A stretch of DNA of 64,000 nt from Candidatus Leptofilum gracile (GCA_016713825.1 JADJOJ010000003.1:62001-126000), one strand, 5' to 3'. Counted from the first letter of the stretch, positions 1-9,088 are shown. The notes: generated by a model not told the origin, from the letters alone. A program made the numbers and translations.

Positions 1-598
1 CCACGCGGCGAGACAAATCGCGCCCTTGCTCCTGTTTCAGCACGCTGTCGCGGTAGTCGTAGTTCATCTCGTTGTTGCCGTAGATGCGCTGCCCGCGGCC
101 CGGTTCCCAAATAACGGCCGCTCGCAAATTGCTGTTCATGTCGGCTCCGTGCGCGCCGGAGTTGCCGACGACTGCGCCGCCCACCGTGCCCGGCACGCCG
201 ATGGCCCATTCCAGGCCGCCCAGCCCCTTGCCAATGCATTGCCGCGCCAGCGAAGACAAATTCATGCCCGATTCTACTGTGCAGATGACGCTGGCCCCGG
301 TGTGGCGGAAGTTGATCGCCTTCGTCTTGTTCATGATGACCAGCCCGCCGATGCCGTAGTCGGAGACGAGAATGTTGGAGCCGCCGCCGAGCAGGGTGTA
401 GGGGATGCGCTTTTGGTAGGCGATGGAAACGGCCGTTTCCAACTCCGCCGCACTGTTCACCACCAAAAAGAGCTGCGCCGGGCCGCCCACGCGGGCCGAG
501 GTGTACCGCGCCAGCGGTTCGTCTAGCTTGAGCCGGTCCTCAAATGCCGCTTGTAATTCCTGAATGGCCGAAATCCGAATTGAGGTTCTCACGTTCAT
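1..598 (-). CDS. murB: UDP-N-acetylenolpyruvoylglucosamine reductase (MurB), 3' end missing
   Basis: MurB is the FAD-dependent cytoplasmic enzyme that reduces UDP-GlcNAc-enolpyruvate to UDP-MurNAc with NADPH. I translated about 199 residues before the gene leaves the window. They show the family's FAD-domain signatures: YTSARVGGPA near residue 32, LGGGSNILVSD near 70, GLEWAIGVPGTVGGA near 128, and NSGAHGADM just after. YRDSVLK near 182 matches the substrate-domain YRxS region. The ATG at 598 overlaps the murC stop by 4 bases (ATGA), which implies translational coupling at the end of the dcw cluster. Roughly the last third, including the C-terminal catalytic glutamate, lies outside the window. 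One ACGGCCGT motif lies in the gene. Confidence 0.95.
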   Translation of the reverse strand, partial: MNVRTSIRISAIQELQAAFEDRLKLDEPLARYTSARVGGPAQLFLVVNSAAELETAVSIAYQKRIPYTLLGGGSNILVSDYGIGGLVIMNKTKAINFRHTGASVICTVESGMNLSSLARQCIGKGLGGLEWAIGVPGTVGGAVVGNSGAHGADMNSNLRAAVIWEPGRGQRIYGNNEMNYDYRDSVLKQEQGRDLSRRV

Positions 599-2043
599 GC
601 ATCACTCCACAGTTGAATACCCTCTAAAACTTGCTGGGCGACCTTGTTGCCATCGCCGGCCCCCAGCGTCAAGACGACATCATGCGGCCGTACCCGGTCC
701 AAAATATATTTTGCCGCGTCGTGCAGGTTGGCAATGTGCACGGCGGACGGGTGGTTCATCGCTTGCAGGACAACGGCCGTATCCAGCCCCAGCGAATCTG
801 TTTCCCGACTTTGGTAAATATCCAGCGCCACCACCTTGTCGGCATCGGTAAAGCAGGTGGCAAATTTGTCTAGCAGCAGCTTGGTGCGGCTGAAGGTGTG
901 CGGCTGCCACACCGCCCAGATGCGTCGCCCCGGGTAGCGCTGCCGGGCAGCTTTCAGCGTCACGGCAATCTCGGTGGGATGGTGGGCATAATCATCAATG
1001 ATGGTCACGCTGGCCACCTCGCCCACCAGTTCAAAGCGGCGGTTGACGCCGCTAAAGCTGGCCAGCGCCGCGCGAATGACGTTGAAATCAATGCCCAAAT
1101 CGGTGGCCACGATGATGGCGGCCAGGGCGTTGAGCACGTTGTGCTCGCCGGGCAGCCGCAGCCGGGCCAGGCCAATCATCTGCCCTTCGGTCTCGACTAA
1201 AAAGTCGGTGCCGCCCAGCTGGTTGGGGCGCAAATCCAGCGCCAGATAATCCGCTTTGGGCTGCTTGCCTTCGGCCACGCCCAGGGCGTAGGTGCTTATT
1301 TGTACGCCGGGCAGGCTGAGGTTTTGGCGCAAGACGGCCGTTCCCGCATCCGTCCCGCACATCACCAGATGGCCCCCTTCGGGCAGCAGGGCGGCAAATT
1401 GGGCAAAAGCTGCCTGGTAGCTGGCTTCGTCCGGGAAGATGTCCGGGTGGTCGTGCTCGATGTTGGTAATGACCGACATTTCTGGCTTGAGGCCCAGGAA
1501 CATGTGGTCGTACTCGTCGGCTTCTACCACAAAATAGTCGCCTTCGCCGAAACGGCCGTTGCCGTCCAACGAAGGCAAAATGCCGCCCACAATCACCGTC
1601 GGGTCCAGTTCCGCTTCCATCAGGATGTGGGCAATCAGGCCGGTGGTGGTCGTTTTGCCGTGCGTCCCGGCCACGGCGATGCCGATTCGGTCGGCCATCA
1701 GGTGGCCAATAAAGTCAGACCGCTTCATGACTGGAATGCCTGCGGCGCGGGCGGCTTGCAGCTCTGGGTTGCTCTCCGGGATGGCAGAGGAGATGACCAG
1801 CAGTTCAGCCCCGGCAATGTTTTCAGCCGCGTGGCCCTGGTAGATGGTGGCCCCTTCTTTGGCTAAAGCGGCCGTACTCTCATTCGCCGCCATGTCTGAA
1901 CCAGAGACGATGAAGCCACGCCCCAGCAGCACCCTGGCAATCGCCGAAATCCCCGATCCGCCAATACCGATCAGATGAATGTGCATATTTGGCTGCAAAG
2001 TAAACGTTTCGTCACGCATCTCTAAAAATAAATCCTGAGTCAC
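595..2043 (-). CDS. murC: UDP-N-acetylmuramate--L-alanine ligase (MurC)
   Basis: MurC adds the first peptide residue (L-Ala) to UDP-MurNAc in the cytoplasm using ATP. The 482-residue frame has the MurC order: a Rossmann-like HLIGIGGSGISAIA near residue 23, the ATP P-loop GTHGKTTTT near 126, the ADEYDHMFL and NIEHDHPDIF central-domain motifs, and DDYAHHPTE followed by WQPHTFSRT in the C-terminal domain. The start given is a GTG with GAGAAG four bases upstream; ATGs at 2019 and 1986 are alternatives, and the conserved domain begins just after the latter. It ends by overlapping murB. Upstream, 113 bases with nested inverted repeats separate it from the CvpA gene. Four exact ACGGCCGT copies fall at about 770, 1330, 1550 and the 3' portion. 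Confidence 0.96.
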   Translation of the reverse strand: MTQDLFLEMRDETFTLQPNMHIHLIGIGGSGISAIARVLLGRGFIVSGSDMAANESTAALAKEGATIYQGHAAENIAGAELLVISSAIPESNPELQAARAAGIPVMKRSDFIGHLMADRIGIAVAGTHGKTTTTGLIAHILMEAELDPTVIVGGILPSLDGNGRFGEGDYFVVEADEYDHMFLGLKPEMSVITNIEHDHPDIFPDEASYQAAFAQFAALLPEGGHLVMCGTDAGTAVLRQNLSLPGVQISTYALGVAEGKQPKADYLALDLRPNQLGGTDFLVETEGQMIGLARLRLPGEHNVLNALAAIIVATDLGIDFNVIRAALASFSGVNRRFELVGEVASVTIIDDYAHHPTEIAVTLKAARQRYPGRRIWAVWQPHTFSRTKLLLDKFATCFTDADKVVALDIYQSRETDSLGLDTAVVLQAMNHPSAVHIANLHDAAKYILDRVRPHDVVLTLGAGDGNKVAQQVLEGIQLWSDA

Positions 2044-2057
2044 ACTGCTTCTCGCTT

Positions 2058-2157
2058 GTCATTCCCGCAAAGGCGGGAATCCACCCACATGTCTAAAATG
2101 GGTACCCGTCTGCGCGGGTATGACAGGCCGTAGGGCAAATTTTCAAATTTGCCCTAC
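2058..2157. repeat. Nested inverted repeats in the cvpA-murC spacer
   Basis: An outer dyad pairs GTCATTCCCGC (2058-2068) with GCGGGTATGAC (2114-2124). Inside it lies a small palindrome, ATTCCCGC/GCGGGAAT. Immediately right of it, GTAGGGCAAAT pairs with ATTTGCCCTAC (about 2130-2157) and reaches the cvpA stop codon. The first part resembles the widespread bacterial intergenic element that starts TGTCATTCCCGC. It may act as an mRNA-stabilising or partial-terminator structure inside the operon; no clear T-run follows. Confidence 0.6.
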
Positions 2158-2735
2158 TAAATCATCACAATAATCACAAATAAAAAGACAATCACCACCA
2201 AAAACGGCAAATACGGTTCCAGCAGCGGCAGCGGCAGCCGTCCCATCAAGGTGCCTAGTTCGCCCGCCACGTCGGGCCGCACCAAAACCGAAAAATCGAA
2301 CGGGTACGGTTCGCCAACAGGCAGTTGCAGCCATTGGCCCGGTGCCTGAATGCGGTACTCTAAAAAGGACCAGAGTGAGCCAATAATCAGATAGCCGTTT
2401 AATGCGCCAACGATCAAACCCAGCAGTTTGTCTTGGAAAGTATCCCGCACGCGCAGCCGTTCGCCAAAGCGGGATCCGGCAAAAGCGGGGCCCTGGTAGC
2501 TAAAAAAGGCAATGACAAGGTGCAAAATGGCCAGGTAGTAAAAACGCTGCCGCTCGGGCGGCACGGTGCCGGTGGTGGGGGCAATGCCCAAAAAGAGATT
2601 GCCAAATTGATTGATAGCAAACAGCGACAAAATAAGGCCCGATGTGGCGATCACTTCGCGCGTCCAGCCGCGCAGCGACCCGATGATGGCAAAAAACAAA
2701 ACCATTAACCAAAAAAGTGTCCCCAGGCTTAACAT
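2157..2735 (-). CDS. CvpA family membrane protein
   Basis: This 192-residue protein has four or so hydrophobic segments. Its N-terminus (LFAIIGSLRGWTREVIATSG near residue 11) is the signature of the CvpA/colicin V production family, whose cellular role is not well defined. The chosen ATG at 2735 has GGGAGG 8-9 bases upstream, inside the murG 3' end, and lies four bases after the murG stop; a longer start at 2774 would overlap murG and has no such site. Location between murG and murC inside the dcw cluster is unusual and suggests co-expression with envelope synthesis. The C-terminus ends in another very hydrophobic helix (LPFLVVIVFLFVIIVMI). Confidence 0.75.
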   Translation of the reverse strand: MLSLGTLFWLMVLFFAIIGSLRGWTREVIATSGLILSLFAINQFGNLFLGIAPTTGTVPPERQRFYYLAILHLVIAFFSYQGPAFAGSRFGERLRVRDTFQDKLLGLIVGALNGYLIIGSLWSFLEYRIQAPGQWLQLPVGEPYPFDFSVLVRPDVAGELGTLMGRLPLPLLEPYLPFLVVIVFLFVIIVMI

Positions 2736-2739
2736 CTTC

Positions 2740-3858
2740 TTACTCCCTCCCGCCAGTTTTGGCCACATTTTCAATGAGCAGCGCCAGATTTTGCGCGCCG
2801 TTGGGCACGTCGATTGCTTGGGCAGCCTGGCGCATTTGGGCCAATTTGGCGGGGTCTGCCAGCAAGTTTTGAATGGTTGGCAGGAGTTGTTCGTCTAACG
2901 TTTCGTCGGTGAGCTGAACGGCCGTTCCCCGCTCACACAAATAATCGGCATTCACCTTCTGGTAGCGCCACGCCCAGGCCAGCGGCACCAAAATGGCGGG
3001 CAGGCTAAAAGCAGGGCTCTCGCCCAACATGCTGGCCCCGGCACGGGCCACCACCAGATCGGCGGCGCGGAAGGCGTGCCCCATCTCGTCGTGCAGGTAC
3101 GGGTACGGCCGATAAAAGTCACGCAGCGCTTTGGGCAGTTTCTTGGCGTTTCTGTCCACCTCGTCCCAGGTAAAGGTGCCGCTGATGTGAATAATCTGCA
3201 CCGTTGGCAGCAGCGCTGGCAAAATGTTGATCAGGGCGCGATTGATTGCCTGCGCGCCACGGCTGCCGCCAAACACCATCAGGGTGGGGCGGCCTGGCTG
3301 CAAATTAAAGGCGGCCAACGCTTCTTCCTGGCTCAAATTGGCGGCGGCGCGCAGCTCTGGGCGCACCGGGTAGCCGGTTACCACCAGCTTGTTGGCGGGC
3401 ACAAATTGGGCGGAGCCGTCGGTGGTGGCCCCCACTTTTTGGGCATAGCGCAGGGCAAACCGGATCGATTGCCCCGGCTCCACATCGGGCAAATAGATGG
3501 CGATGGGCACGCCCAGCCAGCGGCAGGCCAGGGTGAAGGGGAACGCCATGTAGCCGCCGGTCATGAACATGACGTCGGGGCGGAAGCGGCGCACAAGCTG
3601 CCACGCCTTGCCGATGCTCAGCAGAAGCTTGCTGCCGTTGACCAGCTTTTGGGGCAGCGGCACGCCCGCAATGGCCCCACCGACGATGGTTTCTAGCCGT
3701 ATGCCTGCTCGGGGAACGAGTGTTTGTTCCATTTCACCCTTTGTGCCCACCCAGAGAATGTTTTCTGTGGCGAGCCCGCTGTTGCGTAGTGCGGTGACAG
3801 CGGCCAGGGCGGGGTAAATGCCGCCGCCGGTGCCGCCAGCGCAAATGAGTACGCGCAT
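2740..3858 (-). CDS. murG: Undecaprenyl-diphospho-muramoylpentapeptide beta-N-acetylglucosaminyltransferase (MurG)
   Basis: MurG transfers GlcNAc from UDP-GlcNAc to lipid I, making lipid II on the inner face of the membrane. The 372-residue frame is normal for the family. It has the N-terminal glycine loop CAGGTGGGIYPALA (residue 6 on), the second glycine loop GGSRGAQAINRAL near 197, and the acceptor/UDP region VARAGASMLGESPAFSLPAI near 270. The usual DDHQ-x-NA segment reads WRYQKVNADYL here, so the H is replaced. It starts three bases after the ftsW stop and is translationally close to the CvpA gene. Confidence 0.95.
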   Translation of the reverse strand: MRVLICAGGTGGGIYPALAAVTALRNSGLATENILWVGTKGEMEQTLVPRAGIRLETIVGGAIAGVPLPQKLVNGSKLLLSIGKAWQLVRRFRPDVMFMTGGYMAFPFTLACRWLGVPIAIYLPDVEPGQSIRFALRYAQKVGATTDGSAQFVPANKLVVTGYPVRPELRAAANLSQEEALAAFNLQPGRPTLMVFGGSRGAQAINRALINILPALLPTVQIIHISGTFTWDEVDRNAKKLPKALRDFYRPYPYLHDEMGHAFRAADLVVARAGASMLGESPAFSLPAILVPLAWAWRYQKVNADYLCERGTAVQLTDETLDEQLLPTIQNLLADPAKLAQMRQAAQAIDVPNGAQNLALLIENVAKTGGRE

Positions 3859-3861
3859 GGT

Positions 3862-5085
3862 TTAAAACCTGTCTGTTGCCAACGGCCGTTTACTCCGCCG
3901 GGCATTGGTGGTTGTTTGCCGCTCACGGGCGTCGCTGGTTTGCGGCCGTTTTTGCAAGGCCGAATCCCGCGATACGTTGAGCAAAACCCCGGCGCCCACC
4001 ATCGAGATTGCCAGCGAGGTGCCGCCGTAGCTCATGAAGGGCAGGGGGATGCCGGTAAAAGGAATGATAGAGGTAATCACCGCAATGTTGATAAAGGCCT
4101 GGAACACAATCCAGCAGGTGATACCCAAAGCCAGTAAAAAGCCGAAGCTGTCGCGGGCACGAACGGCCGTACGCAGCCCCCGCCACACAAAAAGACCCAG
4201 CAGCGCCACCACCAGCAGCGTGCCCGCCAACCCCAGTTCCTCGCCCAAAATGGCAAATACACCGTCGGTGTGGGCAAAGGGCAGCGGGCCAAATTTTTGG
4301 GTGCTTTCACCCAGCCCCACGCCAAACAAGCCGCCCCGCCCCAGGGCAATCAACGACTGTTGCACGTGCCAGCTCGCCTGCGCCGGGTCGGATAATGCTT
4401 GCGTGTACGCATCTACCCGGGCTTGCGCATGGGGCAGCGTGTTGATTAAAACCAGAAAAACGGAGCCGCCCAGCAGCCCCGCCACGGCAAACTGCCGCCA
4501 ATCGGCCCCGGCCACGAAGAAGAGCGTAAAGCTCACCAGGGCAATCAGGCCCGCCGTGCTCAGGTCTGGCTGGCGCACAATCAAAGCACACACCACACCC
4601 ACAATGATGGAAAAGGGCAGCAGGCCGTAGGTGAGCAGCTTGATGCGCTCCCCTTTGCTGGAAAGCCAGTGGGCGATGTACACAATCATCGCTAGCTTGG
4701 CAATTTCCGAGGGTTGGTAAGAGTCGTTGTACAAACCGCGCTGCGCCCCCAGGTCCGATGTGGCGGTGAAGAAGAGCACAAACAGCAGCGCCAGCAGCGT
4801 CATCCCCAAAAAGGGCACCGAAAAGCGGCGCAAAATGTGGTAATCGAATTGCATCACGCCGACCATGGCCAGAAAACCCAGCCCCAGCGCCAAAAATTGC
4901 CGCCGGAAGTAAAAGGTGGCATCGTCCTGAAAGCGCAGGCCGTAATCGAAGGTGGTGCTGTACACCATCAGCATGCCCAACACCAGCATCCCGGCAATGG
5001 AGAGCAGCAGCCAGTAATCAAACCGGAAGCGCAAAACCGGGTTTATGAGATTGCTTCTTTTGCGGACGATGTTTACTGTGGTCAT
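3862..5085 (-). CDS. ftsW: Lipid II polymerase / division protein FtsW (SEDS family)
   Basis: This is a polytopic SEDS protein of 407 residues, the glycosyltransferase partner of the division transpeptidase. It has about ten transmembrane segments. The typical FtsW features are visible: RRQFLALGLGF, QPSEIAKLAMIVYIAHWLS near 143, RQPDLSTAGL near 180, and the C-terminal IPFTGIPLPFMSYGGTSL block near 345. The tail of about 35 residues is polar and basic, as in cytoplasmic FtsW tails. AGGA lies a few bases before the ATG at 5085. It is placed between murD and murG as in most dcw clusters; a RodA assignment is less likely given this context. Confidence 0.94.
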   Translation of the reverse strand: MTTVNIVRKRSNLINPVLRFRFDYWLLLSIAGMLVLGMLMVYSTTFDYGLRFQDDATFYFRRQFLALGLGFLAMVGVMQFDYHILRRFSVPFLGMTLLALLFVLFFTATSDLGAQRGLYNDSYQPSEIAKLAMIVYIAHWLSSKGERIKLLTYGLLPFSIIVGVVCALIVRQPDLSTAGLIALVSFTLFFVAGADWRQFAVAGLLGGSVFLVLINTLPHAQARVDAYTQALSDPAQASWHVQQSLIALGRGGLFGVGLGESTQKFGPLPFAHTDGVFAILGEELGLAGTLLVVALLGLFVWRGLRTAVRARDSFGFLLALGITCWIVFQAFINIAVITSIIPFTGIPLPFMSYGGTSLAISMVGAGVLLNVSRDSALQKRPQTSDARERQTTTNARRSKRPLATDRF

Positions 5086-5204
5086 AGAAAAATCCTGTTG
5101 GATTTGTAATTAGGTAACCGGCGTGTGTTTCAAAAGTCTAATTTCTCTCTGGTGAAAAACCAACCCCCCGGGGGCCTTTTGAAATCTTTTCCAGAGTGAG
5201 TGCG

Positions 5205-5262
5205 TAACATCAGTTAGGTAATTGGTTATTGAGTAATTACTCAATTACTTCTAACTTTTCAC
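5205..5262. repeat. Spacer repeat of the TAATTGAGTAATT word family (copy 1)
   Basis: The murD-ftsW spacer (5086-5262) ends with TTAGGTAATTGGTTATTGAG, followed by AATTACTCAATTACTTC. This is an imperfect tandem of a 7-8 base word and its inverted form, giving a weak hairpin. The same word family recurs at about 11340-11403, 36390-36465 and 56937-56998. The first part of the spacer also has a C6-G5 palindrome near 5165. Confidence 0.7.
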
Positions 5263-6612
5263 TTATAACTCGTTAACAAGCTGCCGGAACAACCGCCCGC
5301 GCGCTTCAAAATCCTGGAAGGCGTCGTAGCTGGTGCCGCCGGGGGAAAGCAGGACGATATCGCCGGAAACGGCCGTTCCCGCCGCCAATTCCACCGCTTC
5401 TGCTACCGTGTTTACCTTGTGGAACGCTGGATGGTTTTGTTCGCTTAATTTTTCTGCCAGCAGGTCGGCCAATTCACCAAAGAGGATGACTGTTTTCACC
5501 CGCTCGGTCACTTTTTGGGCCCACACATCCCACTGCATCGCCTTGTCTTTGCCGCCAGCCAGCAAAATGATCGGCTCGCGGAAGGCGTTCAGGGCGGCCA
5601 TGGCTCGCTCGGGGGCGGTGGCGATGGAGTCGTTGATCCAGTCCACGCCGCGCCGGGTGCGCACCAGCTCCAGCCGGTGCTCGACGCCGGTAAAGGTGCG
5701 GATCGCCTGGGCAATGGCGTCAGCGGGAATGCCAGCGGAGTCGGCCAGGGTGGTGGCGGCCAGCACGTTGAGCAGGTTGTGGCGACCGCGCAGCTGCACC
5801 TCGTCGATGCGGCAAATCTCTTTTTCAGCGCCGTTGCGGATGAGGATACGGCCGTCTTTCACCAGCGCCCCTTCCGTTACCTCGTTTTTTAGGCTGAACA
5901 GCCGCAGCTTGCCCGGCACGATGGCGCTCAGCGCCAGCGAACCAGGGTCGTCGGCGCACAATACCGAGACGTCAGCGGCCGTTTGGTAGCGCAAAATGTT
6001 CGCTTTGGCGTTGGTGTACGCCTTCATCGTCTTGTGCCGATCCAGATGGTTGGGCGTAATGTTCAGCACGGTGGCAATGTGCGGGCTGCGGTCCCAAATT
6101 TCTAGCTGGAAGCTGGACAGCTCCTGCACCACCACGTCATCTGGCGCCATTTTGTGCAAATCAGCAATCAGCGGCTGGCCGATGTTGCCGCCCACCCAGG
6201 TGCGCCGCCCGGCGACCTGGCTCATCACACCGGTCAGGGCCGTGGTGGTGGTTTTGCCTGCGGAACCGGTAATGCCGATAACGGCCGTTGGCGTTCGCTT
6301 CGTAAATTCCAGGGAATCATTGGTGACCGGGATGCCTTTGGCCAGAGCCGCCTGCACCAGTGGCGCTTCTAGCGGCACACCGCCGCTCACGGCCAAAATG
6401 TCTGTCTCGTCTACAAGTTCCATCGGATGTTCTCCCAATACATACCGGATATCCAGATCGCGCAATTCGTCCAAAATATCCCGCAGCTTTTCCGGCGGGC
6501 GCAAGTCGGTAATGGTTACCGCTGCCCCCACGCCGACGGCAAACCGGGCCAGCGCTTTGCCCTGCCGCGCCAGTCCAAGAATGAGAAGGTGTTTGCCATA
6601 AAAATCGTCCAT
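5263..6612 (-). CDS. murD: UDP-N-acetylmuramoyl-L-alanine--D-glutamate ligase (MurD)
   Basis: MurD adds D-Glu to UDP-MurNAc-L-Ala with ATP in the cytoplasm. The 449-residue protein has the N-terminal Rossmann motif LILGLARQGKALARFA, the P-loop GITGSAGKTTTT near 114, NITPNHLDRHKTM near 185, the NDSIATAP motif near 310, LLAGGKDKAMQW near 333, and the C-terminal signature LSPGGTSYDAFQDFEARG. All are diagnostic of MurD rather than MurC, MurE or MurF. murE is not in this cluster; it must lie elsewhere or to the left of the window. Confidence 0.96.
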   Translation of the reverse strand: MDDFYGKHLLILGLARQGKALARFAVGVGAAVTITDLRPPEKLRDILDELRDLDIRYVLGEHPMELVDETDILAVSGGVPLEAPLVQAALAKGIPVTNDSLEFTKRTPTAVIGITGSAGKTTTTALTGVMSQVAGRRTWVGGNIGQPLIADLHKMAPDDVVVQELSSFQLEIWDRSPHIATVLNITPNHLDRHKTMKAYTNAKANILRYQTAADVSVLCADDPGSLALSAIVPGKLRLFSLKNEVTEGALVKDGRILIRNGAEKEICRIDEVQLRGRHNLLNVLAATTLADSAGIPADAIAQAIRTFTGVEHRLELVRTRRGVDWINDSIATAPERAMAALNAFREPIILLAGGKDKAMQWDVWAQKVTERVKTVILFGELADLLAEKLSEQNHPAFHKVNTVAEAVELAAGTAVSGDIVLLSPGGTSYDAFQDFEARGRLFRQLVNEL

Positions 6613-6687
6613 TTTTTCGGTAATCCGTAATCGGTAATCCGTAATCGGTTTACTGATGACCGATTACCGCTCACCGATTACCGGAAA
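6613..6687. repeat. Spacer repeat of the CGGTAATC word family (copy 1)
   Basis: Almost the entire mraY-murD spacer is CGGTAATC-like words in tandem, followed by the same word inverted (CCGATTACCG), giving a long imperfect hairpin. Related spacers occur at about 18382-18421, 39612-39650, 60330-60410 and 61450-61525. Confidence 0.8.
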
Positions 6688-7674
6688 CTAAACTTGCGCC
6701 AGCGCAATGCCAATCATCGCGCTCAATAAACCAATGAGCCACCAGCGCTGCACAATTTGCGTTTCGCTCCAGCCAATTGCTTCAAAATGATGATGGAGCG
6801 GGGCGATCTTAAACAGCCGCTTGCCGCCAGTAGCCTTGAAATAAAATACTTGCAGCGAGCTAGAAAGCAGCGTCGCCAGCGGCACAATGGCGATGATGGG
6901 CAGGATGAGCCATTGATTGGTCATCAGGGCCACCACGCCCAGCGCGCCGCCCAGGGCTTGCGATCCCACGTCGCCCATAAACATTTGGGCAGGGTGGGCG
7001 TTGAACCACAAAAAGGCGAAGCACGCGCCTACGGTGATAAAGCAAAAGGTTACCAAAAATTGCTGGTCGCGCAGCAGGGCGATGATGCCGTAAGCGGCAA
7101 ACGCTGTAGCCGCAATGATGCCTGCCAGCCCGTCTAGCCCGTCGGTGATGTTGACGGCGTTGGCGGTACCGGCAATGATGATGACGGCAATTGGAATGTA
7201 AAAGATGCCGATGTCTAGCAGAACGGGCACGGTAGGCACGGCCACGTAGCCATGACCATCGTTGACCAGCCAGTAGAGAACGGCCGTTGCTGCCAGCGCA
7301 ATCCCCAACTGAAACCAGATTTTGACGCGAGCTCGCATCCCTTCACCTGGCCGCAAGCGGAACCCTTGCCAATCGTCAATGCCGCCCAAAACGGAGTAGG
7401 CTATCATGACGCCCAGGGGGATGATGGCGCTTTCGGCAATCTCCAAATCCTGCACAATTTGTACAATATTCACCACCACGCTCATGATGAGCACCCAGCC
7501 CACGATGAGAATGCCGCCCATCGATGGCGTGCCCATTTTCACCATGTGGGTTTTGGGGCCGTCGATGCGAATTTGCTTGCCCATTTTCAGGCGGCGCATC
7601 AGCTCTACCAGGGGGCTGCCCCAAATGACAGCCATCAAAAACGTTACGCCGCCGACGGTGAGTGCAAAAGCCAT
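6688..7674 (-). CDS. mraY: Phospho-N-acetylmuramoyl-pentapeptide-transferase (MraY)
   Basis: MraY moves phospho-MurNAc-pentapeptide from UDP to undecaprenyl phosphate, forming lipid I. It is an integral membrane enzyme with about ten helices. The 328-residue frame shows DGPKTHMVKMGTPSMGGI near residue 38, the catalytic loop NAVNITDGLDGLAG near 172, FMGDVGSQALGGALG near 232, and the HHHFEAIGWSETQIVQRWW block near 298. Its ATG overlaps the murF stop by one base (TAATG), so the two are likely coupled. Confidence 0.96.
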   Translation of the reverse strand: MAFALTVGGVTFLMAVIWGSPLVELMRRLKMGKQIRIDGPKTHMVKMGTPSMGGILIVGWVLIMSVVVNIVQIVQDLEIAESAIIPLGVMIAYSVLGGIDDWQGFRLRPGEGMRARVKIWFQLGIALAATAVLYWLVNDGHGYVAVPTVPVLLDIGIFYIPIAVIIIAGTANAVNITDGLDGLAGIIAATAFAAYGIIALLRDQQFLVTFCFITVGACFAFLWFNAHPAQMFMGDVGSQALGGALGVVALMTNQWLILPIIAIVPLATLLSSSLQVFYFKATGGKRLFKIAPLHHHFEAIGWSETQIVQRWWLIGLLSAMIGIALAQV

Positions 7675-8021
7675 TAGCTGTACCGTCCTAGCGCGTTCAC
7701 AATTTGGTCCATACGCATGCCCAGCGATCCTTTGATCAGGACCGTATCGTTTTCTTCGATGAGTTCTTCCAGGGTGGCAACGGCCGTAACCGCATCATCT
7801 ACCATCACCACATTTTCTTGGGGCAGGCCGCTGGCAATCGCTTCGTGGCCAATCCAGCGGGCGCGCTGCCCCACGGTTACCAGCAATTTGGCCACTTCGG
7901 CTGCGCGCCGCCCCACCTGCCGGTGGGCTTCCTCTTCCAGGTGGCCCAATTCCAGCATATCCCCTAAAACGGCGACGGAACGGCCGTCTAAATCATGCAT
8001 CAAATTCAGCGCCGCCCGCAC
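7674..8021 (-). pseudogene. murF: MurF C-terminal part, separated from the N-terminal part by a frameshift
   Basis: This 115-residue frame is the C-terminal ligase domain of MurF. It contains RAALNLMHDLDGRSVAVLGD followed by MLELGHLEEEAHRQVG, the family's AVLGDMxELG signature. MurF homology continues upstream of the GTG at 8021 without a start codon: the same frame reads NSLIIDDTYNASPDS from about 8068, the conserved D-x-YNA-x-P motif. The two parts together total about 460 residues, normal for MurF. One base appears to be missing at 8064-8075, where the minus strand reads GGGCCAAAAA. MurF is essential, so a sequencing or assembly error is the simplest reading; programmed frameshifting or true mutation is less likely. 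Confidence 0.85.
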
Positions 8022-8056
8022 CGAATCGGGGCTGGCGTTGTAGGTGTCATCAATAA

Positions 8057-9088
8057 TCAGCGAATTTTTGGCCCTTGGACGGTAACGAGGCGGAGTTGAA
8101 CGGCCGTATTGCGCAGCCCGTACAAAATCTCATCCCAGGTTAACCCTTCCACCAATCCTACCGCCGCCGCCCGCAGCGAGGTGTGTACGCTGTGGCGACC
8201 CAGCAGCGGCACCTGCACCACCAAGGATTCCCCGTTGTGGTGCATGGTAAAGCGCACCCCTTCTAGCCCTTTCGAGCGAATGTTGTTGGCCCAAAGATCG
8301 GCCGTGTTGCTGAGGCCGTAGGTGAAAATACGCGCCTGCGTGTGCGCGGCCATGCTCATCACGTTGGCATCATCCTTGTTGAGGATGGCGGTGCCGTCGG
8401 CGGGCAGCGCTTCAACCAGCTCGCGCTTGGCTTTGACGATGTTTTCCATGCTGCCCGCGCGTTCCAAATGGACCGCGCCAACCAGCGTCACCACGCCCAC
8501 CTTCGGGCTGGTCATGTCGCAGAGGGTGGCAATTTCACCCGTGGTGTACATGCCCATCTCCAGCACCGCTTTTTCGTCGCCTGGCTGCAAATCGAACAGC
8601 GCCAGGGGCAGCCCCAAAATGCTGTTGCGGTTGCCGGGTGATTTGAAGGTACGGTACCGGCGAGAAAGTATGGCGTGCGTCAGCTCTTTGGTGGAGGTTT
8701 TGCCCACGCTGCCGGTAATGCCAATCACTTCAGCAGAAAAGCGAGCGCGCCACGCCTTGGCGGATGTTTGCAGGGCGGTTATCGGATCTTCAACCACCAG
8801 GCAAACAGGCGTGGACGCGCTGAGCGGCACAGCAGGCGGCTCGGATGTACGCAAATCAATCGTTGGGTACGCTTCCGCGATAGGCCGGTCTACCAGCGCC
8901 GCAATCGCTCCTTGCTCAAATGCGGCCATAACAAAATCATGCCCGTCAACCTTTTCGCCTTTGTAGGCGACAAACAGGCTGCCTGGCACCACTTCGCGGC
9001 TGTCCATCACCACGCGCGAAACCGCTGGCTCTTGGCCAGTGGCTTGGTAGGTGGATAAGGTTTGGAGGAAGTGTGCTAATGTTAACAT
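8057..9088 (-). pseudogene. murF: MurF N-terminal and central domains (D-Ala-D-Ala adding enzyme), frameshifted
   Basis: This is the UDP-MurNAc-tripeptide D-alanyl-D-alanine ligase, N-terminal 343 residues. It has the UDP-binding domain (SRVVMDSREVVPGSLFVA near 24), the P-loop GITGSVGKTSTKE near 123, SPGNRNSILGLPLALF near 150 and the central MGMYTTGEIATLCD near 179. The frame runs past the ligase-domain junction and stops at 8057 after LVTVQGPKIR, where the family continues with a K-N-S-L-I-I-D-D run that is present in the +1 frame. The downstream mraY start overlaps the end of the C-terminal part. Confidence 0.88.

Noticed and set aside
6613..6687. CRISPR array, because of tandem GGTAATC words
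   Set aside because: Words are 7-8 bases, directly adjacent and then inverted, with no spacers of constant length and no cas genes.
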